From positions 62,001 to 126,000 of the forward strand of contig JAHBXK010000001.1 of the NCBI GenBank assembly GCA_019636535.1: a DNA stretch of 64,000 nt, read 5' to 3'. The translations under genes and the position numbers were made by a program. Every line of letters begins with the position of its first letter. The stretch's first letter is position 1. Positions 54,902 through 63,925 of this stretch are shown here, one piece after another. The DNA is from Phycisphaeraceae bacterium. Its GTDB lineage: Bacteria; Planctomycetota; Phycisphaerae; Phycisphaerales; UBA1924. The notes below the pieces were generated by a model. It saw only the letters and a list, made by a program, of their open reading frames with translations. It was not told the origin of the DNA and searched no databases.

Positions 54902-54971
54902 GTCTTGGCCTCCGAATTGTGCGGGGCGCGGGTGGTTCCGACGCGGAAGCCCGCTCCGCGGGGTTGTGCGA

Positions 54972-55922
54972 TCACTTCGCGGCGCTGCTCGCCGAGGACG
55001 CCGGCTGCAGCGTTCGCAGGTACGCGATGATGTCGAGAATGTCGTCGTCCGAGATCGCCGGGTTGCCGCCCTTGGGAGGCATCTGAATGCCCGTCGTGCT
55101 CGCGGGGTCCGTCGGCGTTCGGCCCTTCTTGATGAAGTCGAGCAACGCGTCGTCATCGAGCCCCTGGATGAAGGTGTTGTTCACCATCGCCTTGCCGTTG
55201 CCGGTCACGCCGACTCCACCCTTGCCGTGGCAGGCAATGCACGCGCTATGGAACAGCCGGTCGCCGCTGGCGATGTACTCCGCGAGTTCCTCATCGCCGC
55301 CGGCGGCCGCCAACGCCGAGTCTTTCTGAGATTGCGTCGGGATGGTGTCGGCAACGAACACGGGCAACTCGGGCATGCGCCGGGCGTCCTGCAACCCGCG
55401 GAGATAGAGCGTGACCGCGCGAACATCCTCGTCGTTCAAGTCGTCACGCCCTCCCTTCGGAGGCATGGGGAGCGGCTTGGCGTCCGGGCGACCCTTCACG
55501 ACGAAGTCGATCAGATCGTCGTCGGCGGTCGCCGCGACGAACGGGCTGGTCGTGAGGTCCCTGCCCAGGCCGTTGACACCGCGGGCCTCCGCTCCGTGGC
55601 AGGACGCGCAAGCGGACGCGAAGACCTGCCGACCGTGGACCAAATCGTCAACCGGCAGCATCGGCCCCGCGGGGGCATCGAGCAGCCGAGCGTGCGCGCC
55701 CTCCGCGTAGAGCGCTGCGCGGATCGACTCGTGACGAGCCTCAACCGAACGCGATCGGGCTGACCACGTTGCGTGAATCTGGATCCCCCCCAGCAGCAGA
55801 ATCGGCCCGCTCAGGAGAGCTGAGAGACCGACGACCCTCAGCCCCTCACTGATCGGGCTCGACGCGCGAAGCGGCCGCTCGGCCGGGGGTTGCGTTGCTC
55901 GTGCGGAGGCGGGGGTGCTCAT
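54972..55922 (-). CDS. Membrane-anchored diheme cytochrome c, probable NosZ electron donor
   Basis: 316 residues. One N-terminal helix (VVGLSALLSGPILLLGGIQI) anchors it. Two cytochrome c domains follow with heme motifs CASCH and CIACH, and Met ligands likely in PMPPKGGRDD and GIQMPPKGGNP. It should feed electrons from the quinol chain to NosZ, as cytochromes beside clade II nosZ do. AGGAG lies seven bases before the ATG. It is the first gene of the nos operon; the AT-rich operator-like stretch lies 30 bases upstream. Confidence 0.88.
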   Translation of the reverse strand: MSTPASARATQPPAERPLRASSPISEGLRVVGLSALLSGPILLLGGIQIHATWSARSRSVEARHESIRAALYAEGAHARLLDAPAGPMLPVDDLVHGRQVFASACASCHGAEARGVNGLGRDLTTSPFVAATADDDLIDFVVKGRPDAKPLPMPPKGGRDDLNDEDVRAVTLYLRGLQDARRMPELPVFVADTIPTQSQKDSALAAAGGDEELAEYIASGDRLFHSACIACHGKGGVGVTGNGKAMVNNTFIQGLDDDALLDFIKKGRTPTDPASTTGIQMPPKGGNPAISDDDILDIIAYLRTLQPASSASSAAK

Positions 55923-56308
55923 GGCGTGCTCCTGGTGGCCGGAGTCAGTGTTAGATATATCGATATATTTATCGATCATTAGAACGGAAAGTCAAGCACT
56001 CCGACAAAACAATCCACCCATCTCGACCCCCCCCCCTCGCAAATCGCTTCGCGCGCCGCGTCTAGGACAGTCACAACCACTTGTCCGGACCGCATTAAGA
56101 TCGCACAACGCGATTGGCACAGCGATCCGCACGCTCGGTGTCTATCCCAAGCCGAGCCGACAGCGCTCACGCTCGAGTCGGCGCAACCCTCGCCTTTGTC
56201 CCGGCGAGTTCAACCTGGTTACTCGGACGTTCGGCCATGGCCGGGATGACGCCGCGGAACCTCAAGGCCCGTACGGAGCACGGGCCGACCTCGCGATCCC
56301 CGCCCCGC
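55923..56308. other. Intergenic region holding the nos operon promoter
   Basis: 386 bases with no credible gene. The part next to the cytochrome gene (55950-55985) is AT-rich in a GC-rich genome; the rest is ordinary GC-rich DNA with a poly-C run (56030-56037). The SYLF gene ends at its right side. Confidence 0.5.
55951..55980 (-). promoter_or_regulatory. AT-rich operator/promoter of the nos operon
   Basis: ATATATCGATATAT (55955-55968) is a perfect 14-bp palindrome. TATCGAT occurs twice, 12 bases apart (55958-55964 and 55970-55976). AT-rich palindromes at this position upstream of the first nos gene suit an Rrf2/NsrR or FNR/Dnr-type regulator overlapping the promoter. The exact regulator is inferred; the nearby Rrf2 genes are candidates. 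Confidence 0.6.
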
Positions 56309-56872
56309 TCATTGCCCGCTGTCCAGCGGCTGGAACCTCAGGTAGTCCAGCCCGATGTTCGCGCCCGCCATCAGGCCCGAACTCGCGCCCTGATACACCG
56401 CCACACCCTCCTGGAACGGGGCCGTTGTGCCGCCGCCCTCATCGCCCAGCACCGCGACGCCGGCGACGTTCCCCGTCAGTTTGTTCTGCTTGAACTTGTT
56501 GAGCGCGGCCTCATCCTGGAATACCACGAGCAACTTGTACCCGCGCACCCCCGCCTGCAGCCCGATCGAGCCCGTGTTGAGCGCGCCCCAGCCGATCTGC
56601 GTGCCATTCGGGCGCTTCACCGCGCCCCGCCCGAACTGACCGCCCGTGAACACGATGCCCCATTGACCGATCGACGGAAACACGACAAACCCCGCCGACT
56701 GATCGATCTGCCGCCGCAGCCCCGGCACACGCGACGTGAACCACGCCTCCGCAGCCGACGCCTCCGCCTTGAACGCCTCCTGATTCTCCGCCTTCGGCGC
56801 CGTCGAGCACCCGCAGAGCGCAACGCAAAGGACCGAAAGCACCCACACGCCCGCCGTTAGAAATCGATTCAT
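56309..56872 (-). CDS. SYLF/YSC84-domain lipoprotein
   Basis: 187 residues. Lipobox VALCGC closes the signal peptide. The SYLF (DUF500) domain shows SAGFVVFPSIGQWGIVFTGG, QFGRGAVKRP, GWGALNTGSIGLQAGVRGYK and VFQDEAALNKFKQNKLTGNV. The family binds phosphoinositides in eukaryotes and is a lipid-associated exported protein in bacteria. AAAGGA precedes the ATG by four bases. It is alone on the minus strand. Confidence 0.9.
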   Translation of the reverse strand: MNRFLTAGVWVLSVLCVALCGCSTAPKAENQEAFKAEASAAEAWFTSRVPGLRRQIDQSAGFVVFPSIGQWGIVFTGGQFGRGAVKRPNGTQIGWGALNTGSIGLQAGVRGYKLLVVFQDEAALNKFKQNKLTGNVAGVAVLGDEGGGTTAPFQEGVAVYQGASSGLMAGANIGLDYLRFQPLDSGQ

Positions 56873-56964
56873 GTGTTCCTTTCTGTTGGACACTCGGCCC
56901 GACGCACGAACTCCGCCGCCCGCACAGCCGTTCCAGATTCACGGACCCCGCACATCCAATCTCA

Positions 56965-59337
56965 TTAATGCACGCTCACCTCGACCTTGCGGATCTTCCC
57001 GGTGAAGCGGGACGCGGACTCCGCACCGATCCTCTCCACCACCGGCGTGCCCAGATCGATCCCGACGTCGGCCGTTTCATCGGCGGAGAAGACCGCCGAT
57101 TGCGTCCGTCCGATCCGTCCCTGCGCGACCTGACGATCGTTGACAAACAGCGTCGCCGTCCCGCCTTTGCCCAACCCACCACCGTCATACACGAACTCCA
57201 TGCGGATCGTCGACTTCCCCGCGGCAAGAGGCTCGGTTCCCTGCACCGTGAACCGCTCGAGTCCGAGGAAGTTGTAGTCGTACGCGGGAATCCCGTCATG
57301 CACGTACATCGCCCAGCCGCCGAACCGCCCTCCCTGCACAATGATCGCGCCGTGCGCACCGTCCGTGGGCGCCTCAACATCCGCCGTGATCGACTTCGAG
57401 CGATTCTTGATGTTCAGAAACACGTTCTCGCTCATTCCGGTCATGCCCTCCCCCAGCGCGAGCGAGGTTCGCCCGGCCATCAAGTCGGGCCGACCGACGA
57501 GCGCCGCGTTCGTCCGCTCGACGGTCCGATCGTCGATCGGAAGAACATTGTTCCGTTCCGCTTCGCGCATGAACAGCGCCTTGAGTTCCTCCAGGCGTTG
57601 CGGATGCTTCGCGGACAGATCGTTCGTAAGGCTGAAGTCCGCTCGAGTGTCGTACAACTCCCACAGATCCTCGGCGAGCGGTCGCCGCGGCTTCATCTCC
57701 CACGGAGCCCGATGGATCGTTCTCGCGAGCCAACCCTCGTGATAGATCGCGCGGTTCCCGAACATCTCGAAGTACTGCGTCGTCCGTCGGTCGCTCGACG
57801 TTGGATCGTCGAACGTGTACGACATGCTGATCCCGTCCATCGGCCGCTGCTCGACGCCGTTCACGCTCGTCGGCTCGGGTAGCCCGGCCGCCGCGAGGAT
57901 CGTCGGCGCCACATCGATCACGTGGTGGAACTGTGTCCGCACCTCACCCCTCGATCGGATGCCCTTCGGCCAGTGAACAACGGTCCCCACTTTGGTGCCG
58001 CCGTAGTCGGATGCGACCTGCTTGGTCCATTGGTACGGGGTGTCGAGCGCTACCGCCCAGCCCGCGGCCATGTGCGGGTACGTCATCGGACCACCCCAAT
58101 GGTCGATGTGCTTGAGCATGTCCTCCAGTCGCTCCTGCACGCCGTTGAAGTAGGTCATCTCGCTGAACATGCCGTTCCTGCCGCCCTCAGCGCTGGTGCC
58201 GTTGTCGCCGGCGATGTAGAAAATCAGCGTGTTGTCCAACTGCCCCGTCGAATCGATCGCGCTGATCAACCGACCAATCTCCGTGTCGGCCATCTCAAGG
58301 AACGCGACAAATGTCTCGAACTGGCGAGTGAACAGCCGCTTCTCATCCGGTGTCAGGCTCGCCCAGTCAGGAATCGCCTCCGGCTTGGGTGCAAGCACAG
58401 TGCCCGCGGGGACGATCCCCAACTCGATCTGACGCGCCAAGATCTCTTCCCGGAGTTTGTCCCAACCTTGATCGAACTTGCCCTTCCACCGGTCGATCCA
58501 CTTCTGCGGCACGTGGTGAGGCGCGTGCACCGCGCCCGGCGCGAAGTACACGAAGAAGGGTCTGTCCGGCGTCAGAGCCTTCTGGTACCTCACCCACGAC
58601 ACCGCCTGGTTGGTCATGTCGGTCATGAAGTGGTACTCGGGATCCGCCGGCAGTTCGACCGGATGCACGCCGTCGTAGATAAACGGCGCCCAGTGATTCG
58701 TCTCGCCGCCCAAGAAGCCATAGAACTTGTCGAAGCCCTGACGGGTCGGCCAACGATCGAACGGGCCGGCCATGCTCGCCTCCCACGCCGCCGTCTCGTG
58801 CCACTTTCCAAACGCCGCCGTGCTGTACCCGTTCAGCCGGAGCATCTCCGCTACCGGCGCAACATTCTGCGGAATCTGACCCGTGTTCCCCGGGAACGGC
58901 GTGCCCGTCTCGATGATGCTCCCCATGTTGCACACATGGTGGTTGCGACCGCTCTTGAGCGCGGCCCGCGTCGGCGAACACACCGCCGTGGTATGAAAGT
59001 TGTTGTACTTCAGCCCGCCCGCCGCCAGACGGTCGAATGTCGGCGTGCGCGTGGGTCCGCCAAAGGCGCCCGTGCCCGCGAAGCCCAGATCGTCGAGCAA
59101 GATAATGACCACGTTCGGTGCGCCCTCCGGCGCACGAACCTCGAACCGCGCTGGCGGCTTTGCGTTGCGAACGTCGAGTTCGGTGCTGACCGGCCGATCG
59201 GGTTCACGGATGGGCAGCACCCGCCGATCGACCTCCCCCATCACGACGCCCAACGATCGGGCGCTCGCGTGCGTGGCAATCGCGACAAAGCAGAACGCAA
59301 CGATCACGAGCGTTGGACAGAGGCTGTTCTTGCTCAC
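56965..59337 (-). CDS. Arylsulfatase (type I, formylglycine-dependent)
   Basis: 790 residues. Signal peptide VIVAFCFVAIATHASARS. Metal-binding Asp82-Asp83 in VVIILLDDLGFAGTGAFGG, and the maturation motif CSPTR with Cys120 (AVCSPTRAALKSGR) that is oxidised to formylglycine. Later KWHE and GDNGTSAEGG carry further active-site residues. The C-terminal 200 residues form an added beta domain. It removes sulfate from aryl or sugar esters outside the cytoplasm. The start overlaps the FGE gene's stop by four bases, so the modifying enzyme is made from the same mRNA. Confidence 0.95.
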   Translation of the reverse strand: MSKNSLCPTLVIVAFCFVAIATHASARSLGVVMGEVDRRVLPIREPDRPVSTELDVRNAKPPARFEVRAPEGAPNVVIILLDDLGFAGTGAFGGPTRTPTFDRLAAGGLKYNNFHTTAVCSPTRAALKSGRNHHVCNMGSIIETGTPFPGNTGQIPQNVAPVAEMLRLNGYSTAAFGKWHETAAWEASMAGPFDRWPTRQGFDKFYGFLGGETNHWAPFIYDGVHPVELPADPEYHFMTDMTNQAVSWVRYQKALTPDRPFFVYFAPGAVHAPHHVPQKWIDRWKGKFDQGWDKLREEILARQIELGIVPAGTVLAPKPEAIPDWASLTPDEKRLFTRQFETFVAFLEMADTEIGRLISAIDSTGQLDNTLIFYIAGDNGTSAEGGRNGMFSEMTYFNGVQERLEDMLKHIDHWGGPMTYPHMAAGWAVALDTPYQWTKQVASDYGGTKVGTVVHWPKGIRSRGEVRTQFHHVIDVAPTILAAAGLPEPTSVNGVEQRPMDGISMSYTFDDPTSSDRRTTQYFEMFGNRAIYHEGWLARTIHRAPWEMKPRRPLAEDLWELYDTRADFSLTNDLSAKHPQRLEELKALFMREAERNNVLPIDDRTVERTNAALVGRPDLMAGRTSLALGEGMTGMSENVFLNIKNRSKSITADVEAPTDGAHGAIIVQGGRFGGWAMYVHDGIPAYDYNFLGLERFTVQGTEPLAAGKSTIRMEFVYDGGGLGKGGTATLFVNDRQVAQGRIGRTQSAVFSADETADVGIDLGTPVVERIGAESASRFTGKIRKVEVSVH

Positions 59338-60533
59338 GGCAACTCCTCGCTGTTGCTGGAATGTGACTCACGAACCGGATTCTCCGTCGGTGCCGGCGCG
59401 TCCAGCACGCAGCGGAACCCAGTATGACTCAGCGAGGTGTCGGGCGACGTCGCCATCCTCGCGCTCGGACGATAACTCGCGCAGTAACTGTCATGGCACA
59501 GAAACGACCCCCCGCGAATCACCCGCACCTCCGGCTCGTGCGGATGCCTCGGATCGAAAGACCCCGACGCCTCCACCGGGTCTTGGCACACTCCGTCCGC
59601 CCCTGTCTCTCGCAAACGACGCGCGTACGCGTCCGGCCGGTACAGATCGACGCACCACTCCCAGACGTTTCCCGCCATGTCGTGCAAGCCATACCCGTTC
59701 GGTGCGAACGACCGCACCGGCGAACTCCCGATGTAGCCGTCCTCTCCGCTGTTGTGCACCGGAAAGCGACCCTGCCACGTGTTGCAACGCGTCGGATCGA
59801 TCGGCTCATCCCCCCACACGTTCCGCTTGCCCGACAGCCCCCCACGCGCGGCGTACTCCCACTCGGCCTCCGTCGGAAGCCGCTTCCCCGCCCACGCCGC
59901 GTACGCGCGCGCATCCTCGAACGCGACGTGAACCACGGGATGGTTCATCCGATCCACGATCGTGCTCCCCGGCCCCTCAGGATGCTTCCAGCAAGCGCCC
60001 TCCACCCACTTCCACCACAGTTCGTGCCTGCGAAGATCGACCGACCGATCCACGCCCGCGGGCGGCGAGAAGACCACCGAGCCCGGGGCCAACTCCTCAT
60101 CCGGCGGTTTCGGTGCGCCCTCAGGAAGGTGCCGCCGATACTCTTCCCAGTCGATGCGACGCTCAGCCATCGTCAGATACCCCGTCGCCTTCACAAACGC
60201 CTCGAACTCCGCGTTCGTCACCTCCGTCGCATCCATCCAGAATCCGCGCACGCTCACACGATGCACAGGCGACTCGTCCGCGCGTGCAAGGGGATCGGTG
60301 CTGCCCATCCAAAACTCACCGCCCGGGATCCAGACCATCCCATCCGTATCCTGCCCCCCGCCTGACTGCTCGCACCCGGGGCCCCGCTCCGGCGTGCTTG
60401 CGGCGCTGCCCGGTCGAACCGAACTCAACGAGAAGCAGCACCCGCCGCCCCCATCCACCCCCTCGTCGCAGCCCGACACCCCGCACAGCGCAAGCGCTCC
60501 GAGCCCGGCGAGCATCCACCCTTGCAAGTTCAT
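59334..60533 (-). CDS. Formylglycine-generating enzyme (SUMF1-type), lipoprotein-like
   Basis: 399 residues. An N-terminal signal peptide ends in LCGVSGC, then a Gly/Ser/Cys-rich linker. The FGE domain has MVWIPGGEFWMGSTDP, FWMDATEVTNAEFEAF, RLPTEAEWEYAARGG and DMAGNVWEWCVDLY. The catalytic pair Cys346 and Cys351 (SFLCHDSYC) has the same spacing as in human SUMF1, so the copper-dependent oxidase should be active. It would convert the sulfatase Cys120 to formylglycine. GAGG lies nine bases before the ATG. It is between the patatin and sulfatase genes. Confidence 0.93.
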   Translation of the reverse strand: MNLQGWMLAGLGALALCGVSGCDEGVDGGGGCCFSLSSVRPGSAASTPERGPGCEQSGGGQDTDGMVWIPGGEFWMGSTDPLARADESPVHRVSVRGFWMDATEVTNAEFEAFVKATGYLTMAERRIDWEEYRRHLPEGAPKPPDEELAPGSVVFSPPAGVDRSVDLRRHELWWKWVEGACWKHPEGPGSTIVDRMNHPVVHVAFEDARAYAAWAGKRLPTEAEWEYAARGGLSGKRNVWGDEPIDPTRCNTWQGRFPVHNSGEDGYIGSSPVRSFAPNGYGLHDMAGNVWEWCVDLYRPDAYARRLRETGADGVCQDPVEASGSFDPRHPHEPEVRVIRGGSFLCHDSYCASYRPSARMATSPDTSLSHTGFRCVLDAPAPTENPVRESHSSNSEELP

Positions 60534-60544
60534 GACGGTGCGCC

Positions 60545-61774
60545 TCAACGCCGGCCCGAGTGATTCTCGTGCGTCGTCCACAATGTCCAAGAGTTCGGAT
60601 CCCGTCCCATCGTCCGACCCAGTTCGGCCAGCGATTCCATCGTCTCCCTCTGAAACTCGCCCTCCACCGGCGGCACCCAGTCATTCGGAATCGACACCAC
60701 GCGAACCTCGATGTCCGTCCCGAACGCCAGGTTCACATAGTCCGCCTCCGCCGCAAGCCATCGCACCTCGGCCATCGTCGCCGATCGAATCGACGTCGCC
60801 AGACTCGGCCCGACGATCGACGGCCACTTCAACTGAACCATCTTCGGATTCGGTTGGATCTGGTTGTTGATGATCACCCAGTACCGAAACCTCGGAAACG
60901 GCCGGTCCGAGTGCTCCGCCTTCCATCGGGGCACGAACGCATGCGGGTTCTTGACATCCAACCTCAACAGCACATTCGCCGTCACGCCCCCGTCAGCATA
61001 AAAGCCCCCATCAATCTCCACCGGCGGAAACACCGCCGGAATCGCCGCCGACGCCAGAAACATGTCCTGAACCCGCGCAACGGCCGCGTCGCTGTCCGCC
61101 TTCGCCGCCTCAGCGCTCACATCCCACAGCTTCTGCCGACCCAGATCAAGATCCGTGGCGCTCACGACAAGCACGCGCCCCTGCCGGCCCTGCTCCGCCA
61201 ACTCCGCCACCATCTCCTTGTCCACCGCCCCGCGAACGTCCCGCACCAGCCCCTTGATCTCCATAAACGACGGGTTCGTCGGCCAGAAGAACAACGGCCT
61301 GCGCTCCGACACCCAGTCGTGCTTCGGGTTCCTATAGAAACTCTCAACCTCCAGACACGACTCATCCGTCCCAATGAACGCGAAAGGGGCCAACAACGCC
61401 CCGGTGCTCACGCCCGTCACAACCGTGAACTCCGGCCGCCGTGCTTCCTCCGGCGCTGAGCCCCATCCCACCAGAAATCCCGCTCCGAAGGCGCCAAAGT
61501 CGCCGCCTCCCGAGATCGCAAGCACATCCACCGTCGCCCGCCCGTCGGCGTTCCGCAACGTGCGCGTCAGCATCCGATCTACCGCGTTCTTAAAAGTCTC
61601 GGCGGTTGCCTGCGCTTCCGTCCGGCCACGCTCCACCAGTTCCTCATCCGTCAGCGTCGTCCTGCTCGCCGTGCTGCACCCACCCACCACCAACGCCGAC
61701 ACCAGCGCCACGCCGCCAAGCGCGCACCGCCAGCCCCGACAACTCGCACGCGAGCCGTCCTCCCAGCCACCCAT
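60545..61774 (-). CDS. Patatin-like phospholipase lipoprotein (copy 2)
   Basis: 409 residues, paralogue of the gene at 11342-12604. Signal peptide with lipobox ALVVGGC. Oxyanion loop ISGGGDFGAFGAGF, nucleophile GVSTGALLAPFAFIG, catalytic Asp in YADGGVTAN. Shared with copy 1 are ASAAIPAVFPPV, YWVIINNQ and VSIPNDWVPP. Expected acyl hydrolase outside the cytoplasm. Start 61774 follows GAGG. First gene of an operon with FGE (11-base gap) and sulfatase. Confidence 0.88.
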   Translation of the reverse strand: MGGWEDGSRASCRGWRCALGGVALVSALVVGGCSTASRTTLTDEELVERGRTEAQATAETFKNAVDRMLTRTLRNADGRATVDVLAISGGGDFGAFGAGFLVGWGSAPEEARRPEFTVVTGVSTGALLAPFAFIGTDESCLEVESFYRNPKHDWVSERRPLFFWPTNPSFMEIKGLVRDVRGAVDKEMVAELAEQGRQGRVLVVSATDLDLGRQKLWDVSAEAAKADSDAAVARVQDMFLASAAIPAVFPPVEIDGGFYADGGVTANVLLRLDVKNPHAFVPRWKAEHSDRPFPRFRYWVIINNQIQPNPKMVQLKWPSIVGPSLATSIRSATMAEVRWLAAEADYVNLAFGTDIEVRVVSIPNDWVPPVEGEFQRETMESLAELGRTMGRDPNSWTLWTTHENHSGRR

Positions 61775-62027
61775 TCGAACCTCGTTTCCCGGATCAGCGT
61801 CCGCTATCACCGCGCGACGTAGTGAAACACTCCCGCCTTGACGCATAAACGAACTCCACGCTCCCTGTAAGGCGCAGCGTATCCGTTGCGGACAATCCCG
61901 TCAACTTTCCGCATATTCTTCCCGCCCGCACCACTCAACCGTTACCCTACCACTCACACCACCCCTCCAAACCTCCGCCGAGGCAGTCGTCACGGTGGTG
62001 GGAGAAGTGGCGTGGAGCGCTACCACA
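61775..62027. promoter_or_regulatory. Divergent promoter region patatin 2 / ABC ATPase
   Basis: 253 bases separating the two divergent genes. It must hold a promoter for each; an AT-richer pocket with CATATT near 61913 may hold one -10 box. No gene is seen. Confidence 0.4.
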
Positions 62028-63644
62028 ATGCCCGACTTCCTCATCGCCCAGAACATCTCCAAACGCTTCGGCATCACCCAAGCGCTCGACGACGTCTCCG
62101 TCGCTTTCCGCCCAGGCGAAGTCCACGCCCTCATGGGCGAAAACGGCGCGGGCAAAAGCACCCTCGGCAAGGTCATCTCCGGTCTCCACAAACAAGACTC
62201 AGGAACCGTCACCATCGACGGCCACACCCTCCGCCCCGGCTCCATCGACGACGCCTTCGCACACGGCATCCGCATCGTCCACCAGGAACTCGCGCAGTGC
62301 CCCAATCTCACCGTCGCCGAGAACCTCTGCCTCCACGATCTCCCCACCCGCGCCACCCTGTCCCTCGCCGGCTCCCTCGTCGATCGCAAGCGCATGGAAG
62401 AACGCGCTGAGCGGCTCATCCGCCGACTCGACCCCACCATCGACGTCCGCCGCCCGCTCGCCGAACTCTCGCCCGGCCACCGCCAGGTCGTCCAGATCGC
62501 CTCCAGCCTCGACGAGTCCTCCGGCAAGGGCCACCATCCCGCACGCGTCATCGTCCTCGATGAGCCCACCAGTTCCCTCTCCATCGCCGAGGTCGACAAA
62601 CTCCTCGCCATCGTCCGCCAACTCGCCGCCGACGGCCTCACGCTCATCTACGTCTCGCACCGGATGAACGAGATCTTCGAGGTCTGCGACCGCGCTTCGG
62701 TCCTCCGCGACGGCAAGTTCGTCGCGACCAACACCGTCCGCGACATCGACGAGTCCGTCCTCGTCGAGCAGATGATCGGCCGAAAGGTGCCGCCCCCCCA
62801 GCCGCGTGCCCGCCCCCACCACGACACGGAAACGCCCGCGCTCGAGGTCAAAGGCCTCTCCTCCCCCGGCAGACTCCACGACATCTCCCTCCGCGTCTAC
62901 CCGGGTGAGGTGCTCGGCGTTGGCGGCCTCGTCGGCGCGGGCCGCAGCGAACTCCTCAACGCCATCTTCGGCCTCGACCCGCGCGCCCGCGGCTCGGTCC
63001 GCGCGGGCAAAGCCACCCTTCTCTCCACCAGCGCCCCGCACGCCGGCCCGCGCGCTTCCATCGCCGCCGAGGTCGGCTACGTTCCCGAAGACCGCAAACT
63101 CCAGGGCCTCTTCTTCCAACTCGGCATCGGCGAGAACATCGCCATGCCCGTCCTCACGCGCCTCGCCACCGCGCTCGGCATCCGCAAGCCCGCCGGCGAG
63201 TCTTCCTTCATCGCCGAGCGCCTCCGCGCCTTCCGCGTCAAGTCCGCGGGCCCCGCCGCGCTCCCCGACTCCCTCTCCGGCGGCAACCAGCAGAAACTCC
63301 TCATCGCACGCTGGATGGGCAAGAAGACACGCGTCCTCCTCCTCGACGAGCCAACCCGCGGCATCGACGTCGGCACCAAGGCCGAAATCTACCGCCTCAT
63401 CCGCGAAGCCGCCGAACGCGGCATGGCCGTCCTCCTCGTCTCCAGCGAAATGCCCGAACTCCTCGCCCTCAGCGACCGCATCACCGTCCTCTGCAACGGC
63501 CATCGCACCGGCGATCTCGACCGTCCCGCCCCCGGCCCCACCGGCTCCCACACCGACGACCCCCGCGCCATGACCCAGGCCAACATCCTCAGGCTCGCCA
63601 CCTCCGACACCCTCCACACCGCTTCTTCCACCAACGCCGCCTGA
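62028..63644 (+). CDS. Sugar-type ABC transporter ATP-binding protein (RbsA/MglA-like)
   Basis: 538 residues with two ATPase domains. Domain 1 has Walker A GENGAGKSTLGKV, signature-like ELSPGHRQVVQIA and Walker B VIVLDEPTSSLS. Domain 2 has the degenerate Walker A VGGLVGAGRSELLNA, SLSGGNQQKLLIARW and VLLLDEPTRGIDVGTKAEIY, typical of CUT2 sugar importers. It would energise uptake of ribose, galactose or similar; permease and binding protein may lie just beyond the window. GGAG is ten bases before the ATG. Confidence 0.93.
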   Translation: MPDFLIAQNISKRFGITQALDDVSVAFRPGEVHALMGENGAGKSTLGKVISGLHKQDSGTVTIDGHTLRPGSIDDAFAHGIRIVHQELAQCPNLTVAENLCLHDLPTRATLSLAGSLVDRKRMEERAERLIRRLDPTIDVRRPLAELSPGHRQVVQIASSLDESSGKGHHPARVIVLDEPTSSLSIAEVDKLLAIVRQLAADGLTLIYVSHRMNEIFEVCDRASVLRDGKFVATNTVRDIDESVLVEQMIGRKVPPPQPRARPHHDTETPALEVKGLSSPGRLHDISLRVYPGEVLGVGGLVGAGRSELLNAIFGLDPRARGSVRAGKATLLSTSAPHAGPRASIAAEVGYVPEDRKLQGLFFQLGIGENIAMPVLTRLATALGIRKPAGESSFIAERLRAFRVKSAGPAALPDSLSGGNQQKLLIARWMGKKTRVLLLDEPTRGIDVGTKAEIYRLIREAAERGMAVLLVSSEMPELLALSDRITVLCNGHRTGDLDRPAPGPTGSHTDDPRAMTQANILRLATSDTLHTASSTNAA

Positions 63645-63925
63645 TCCAATCTGAAGCGCACGGCCATGCCCTCAACGCTCGCCACGGCGTGACCCTCGCG
63701 GGACTCGTATACACACGTTCTGTCCTCGCAGCCCGCTCAGGGGTGGTCCGACACGCACCAACCGCCCCCATACGCTCTCAATCAATCTGAAAGCGATCCA
63801 ACGCTCAATTTTCAATTGAACTTGCCGAGCAAGTGATTGCGTGTACTCTGTCAATGTGAGTCCGTACCGCCGCTCGTTCTGGGCATTGTTGGATCGACTC
63901 CTGCACACATCGAGAGAGAGACAAC
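63645..63925. promoter_or_regulatory. Intergenic region with two adjacent inverted repeats
   Basis: 281 bases with no clear gene. TCAATT-TTC-AATTGA (63805-63819) is directly followed by ACTTGC-CGA-GCAAGT (63820-63834). Each is a 15-base dyad with a 3-base centre. A TTGAAC at 63817-63822 could be a -35 box, with a weak TGTACT at 63842-63847. This looks like an operator region for the gene that begins near 63926. Confidence 0.5.
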
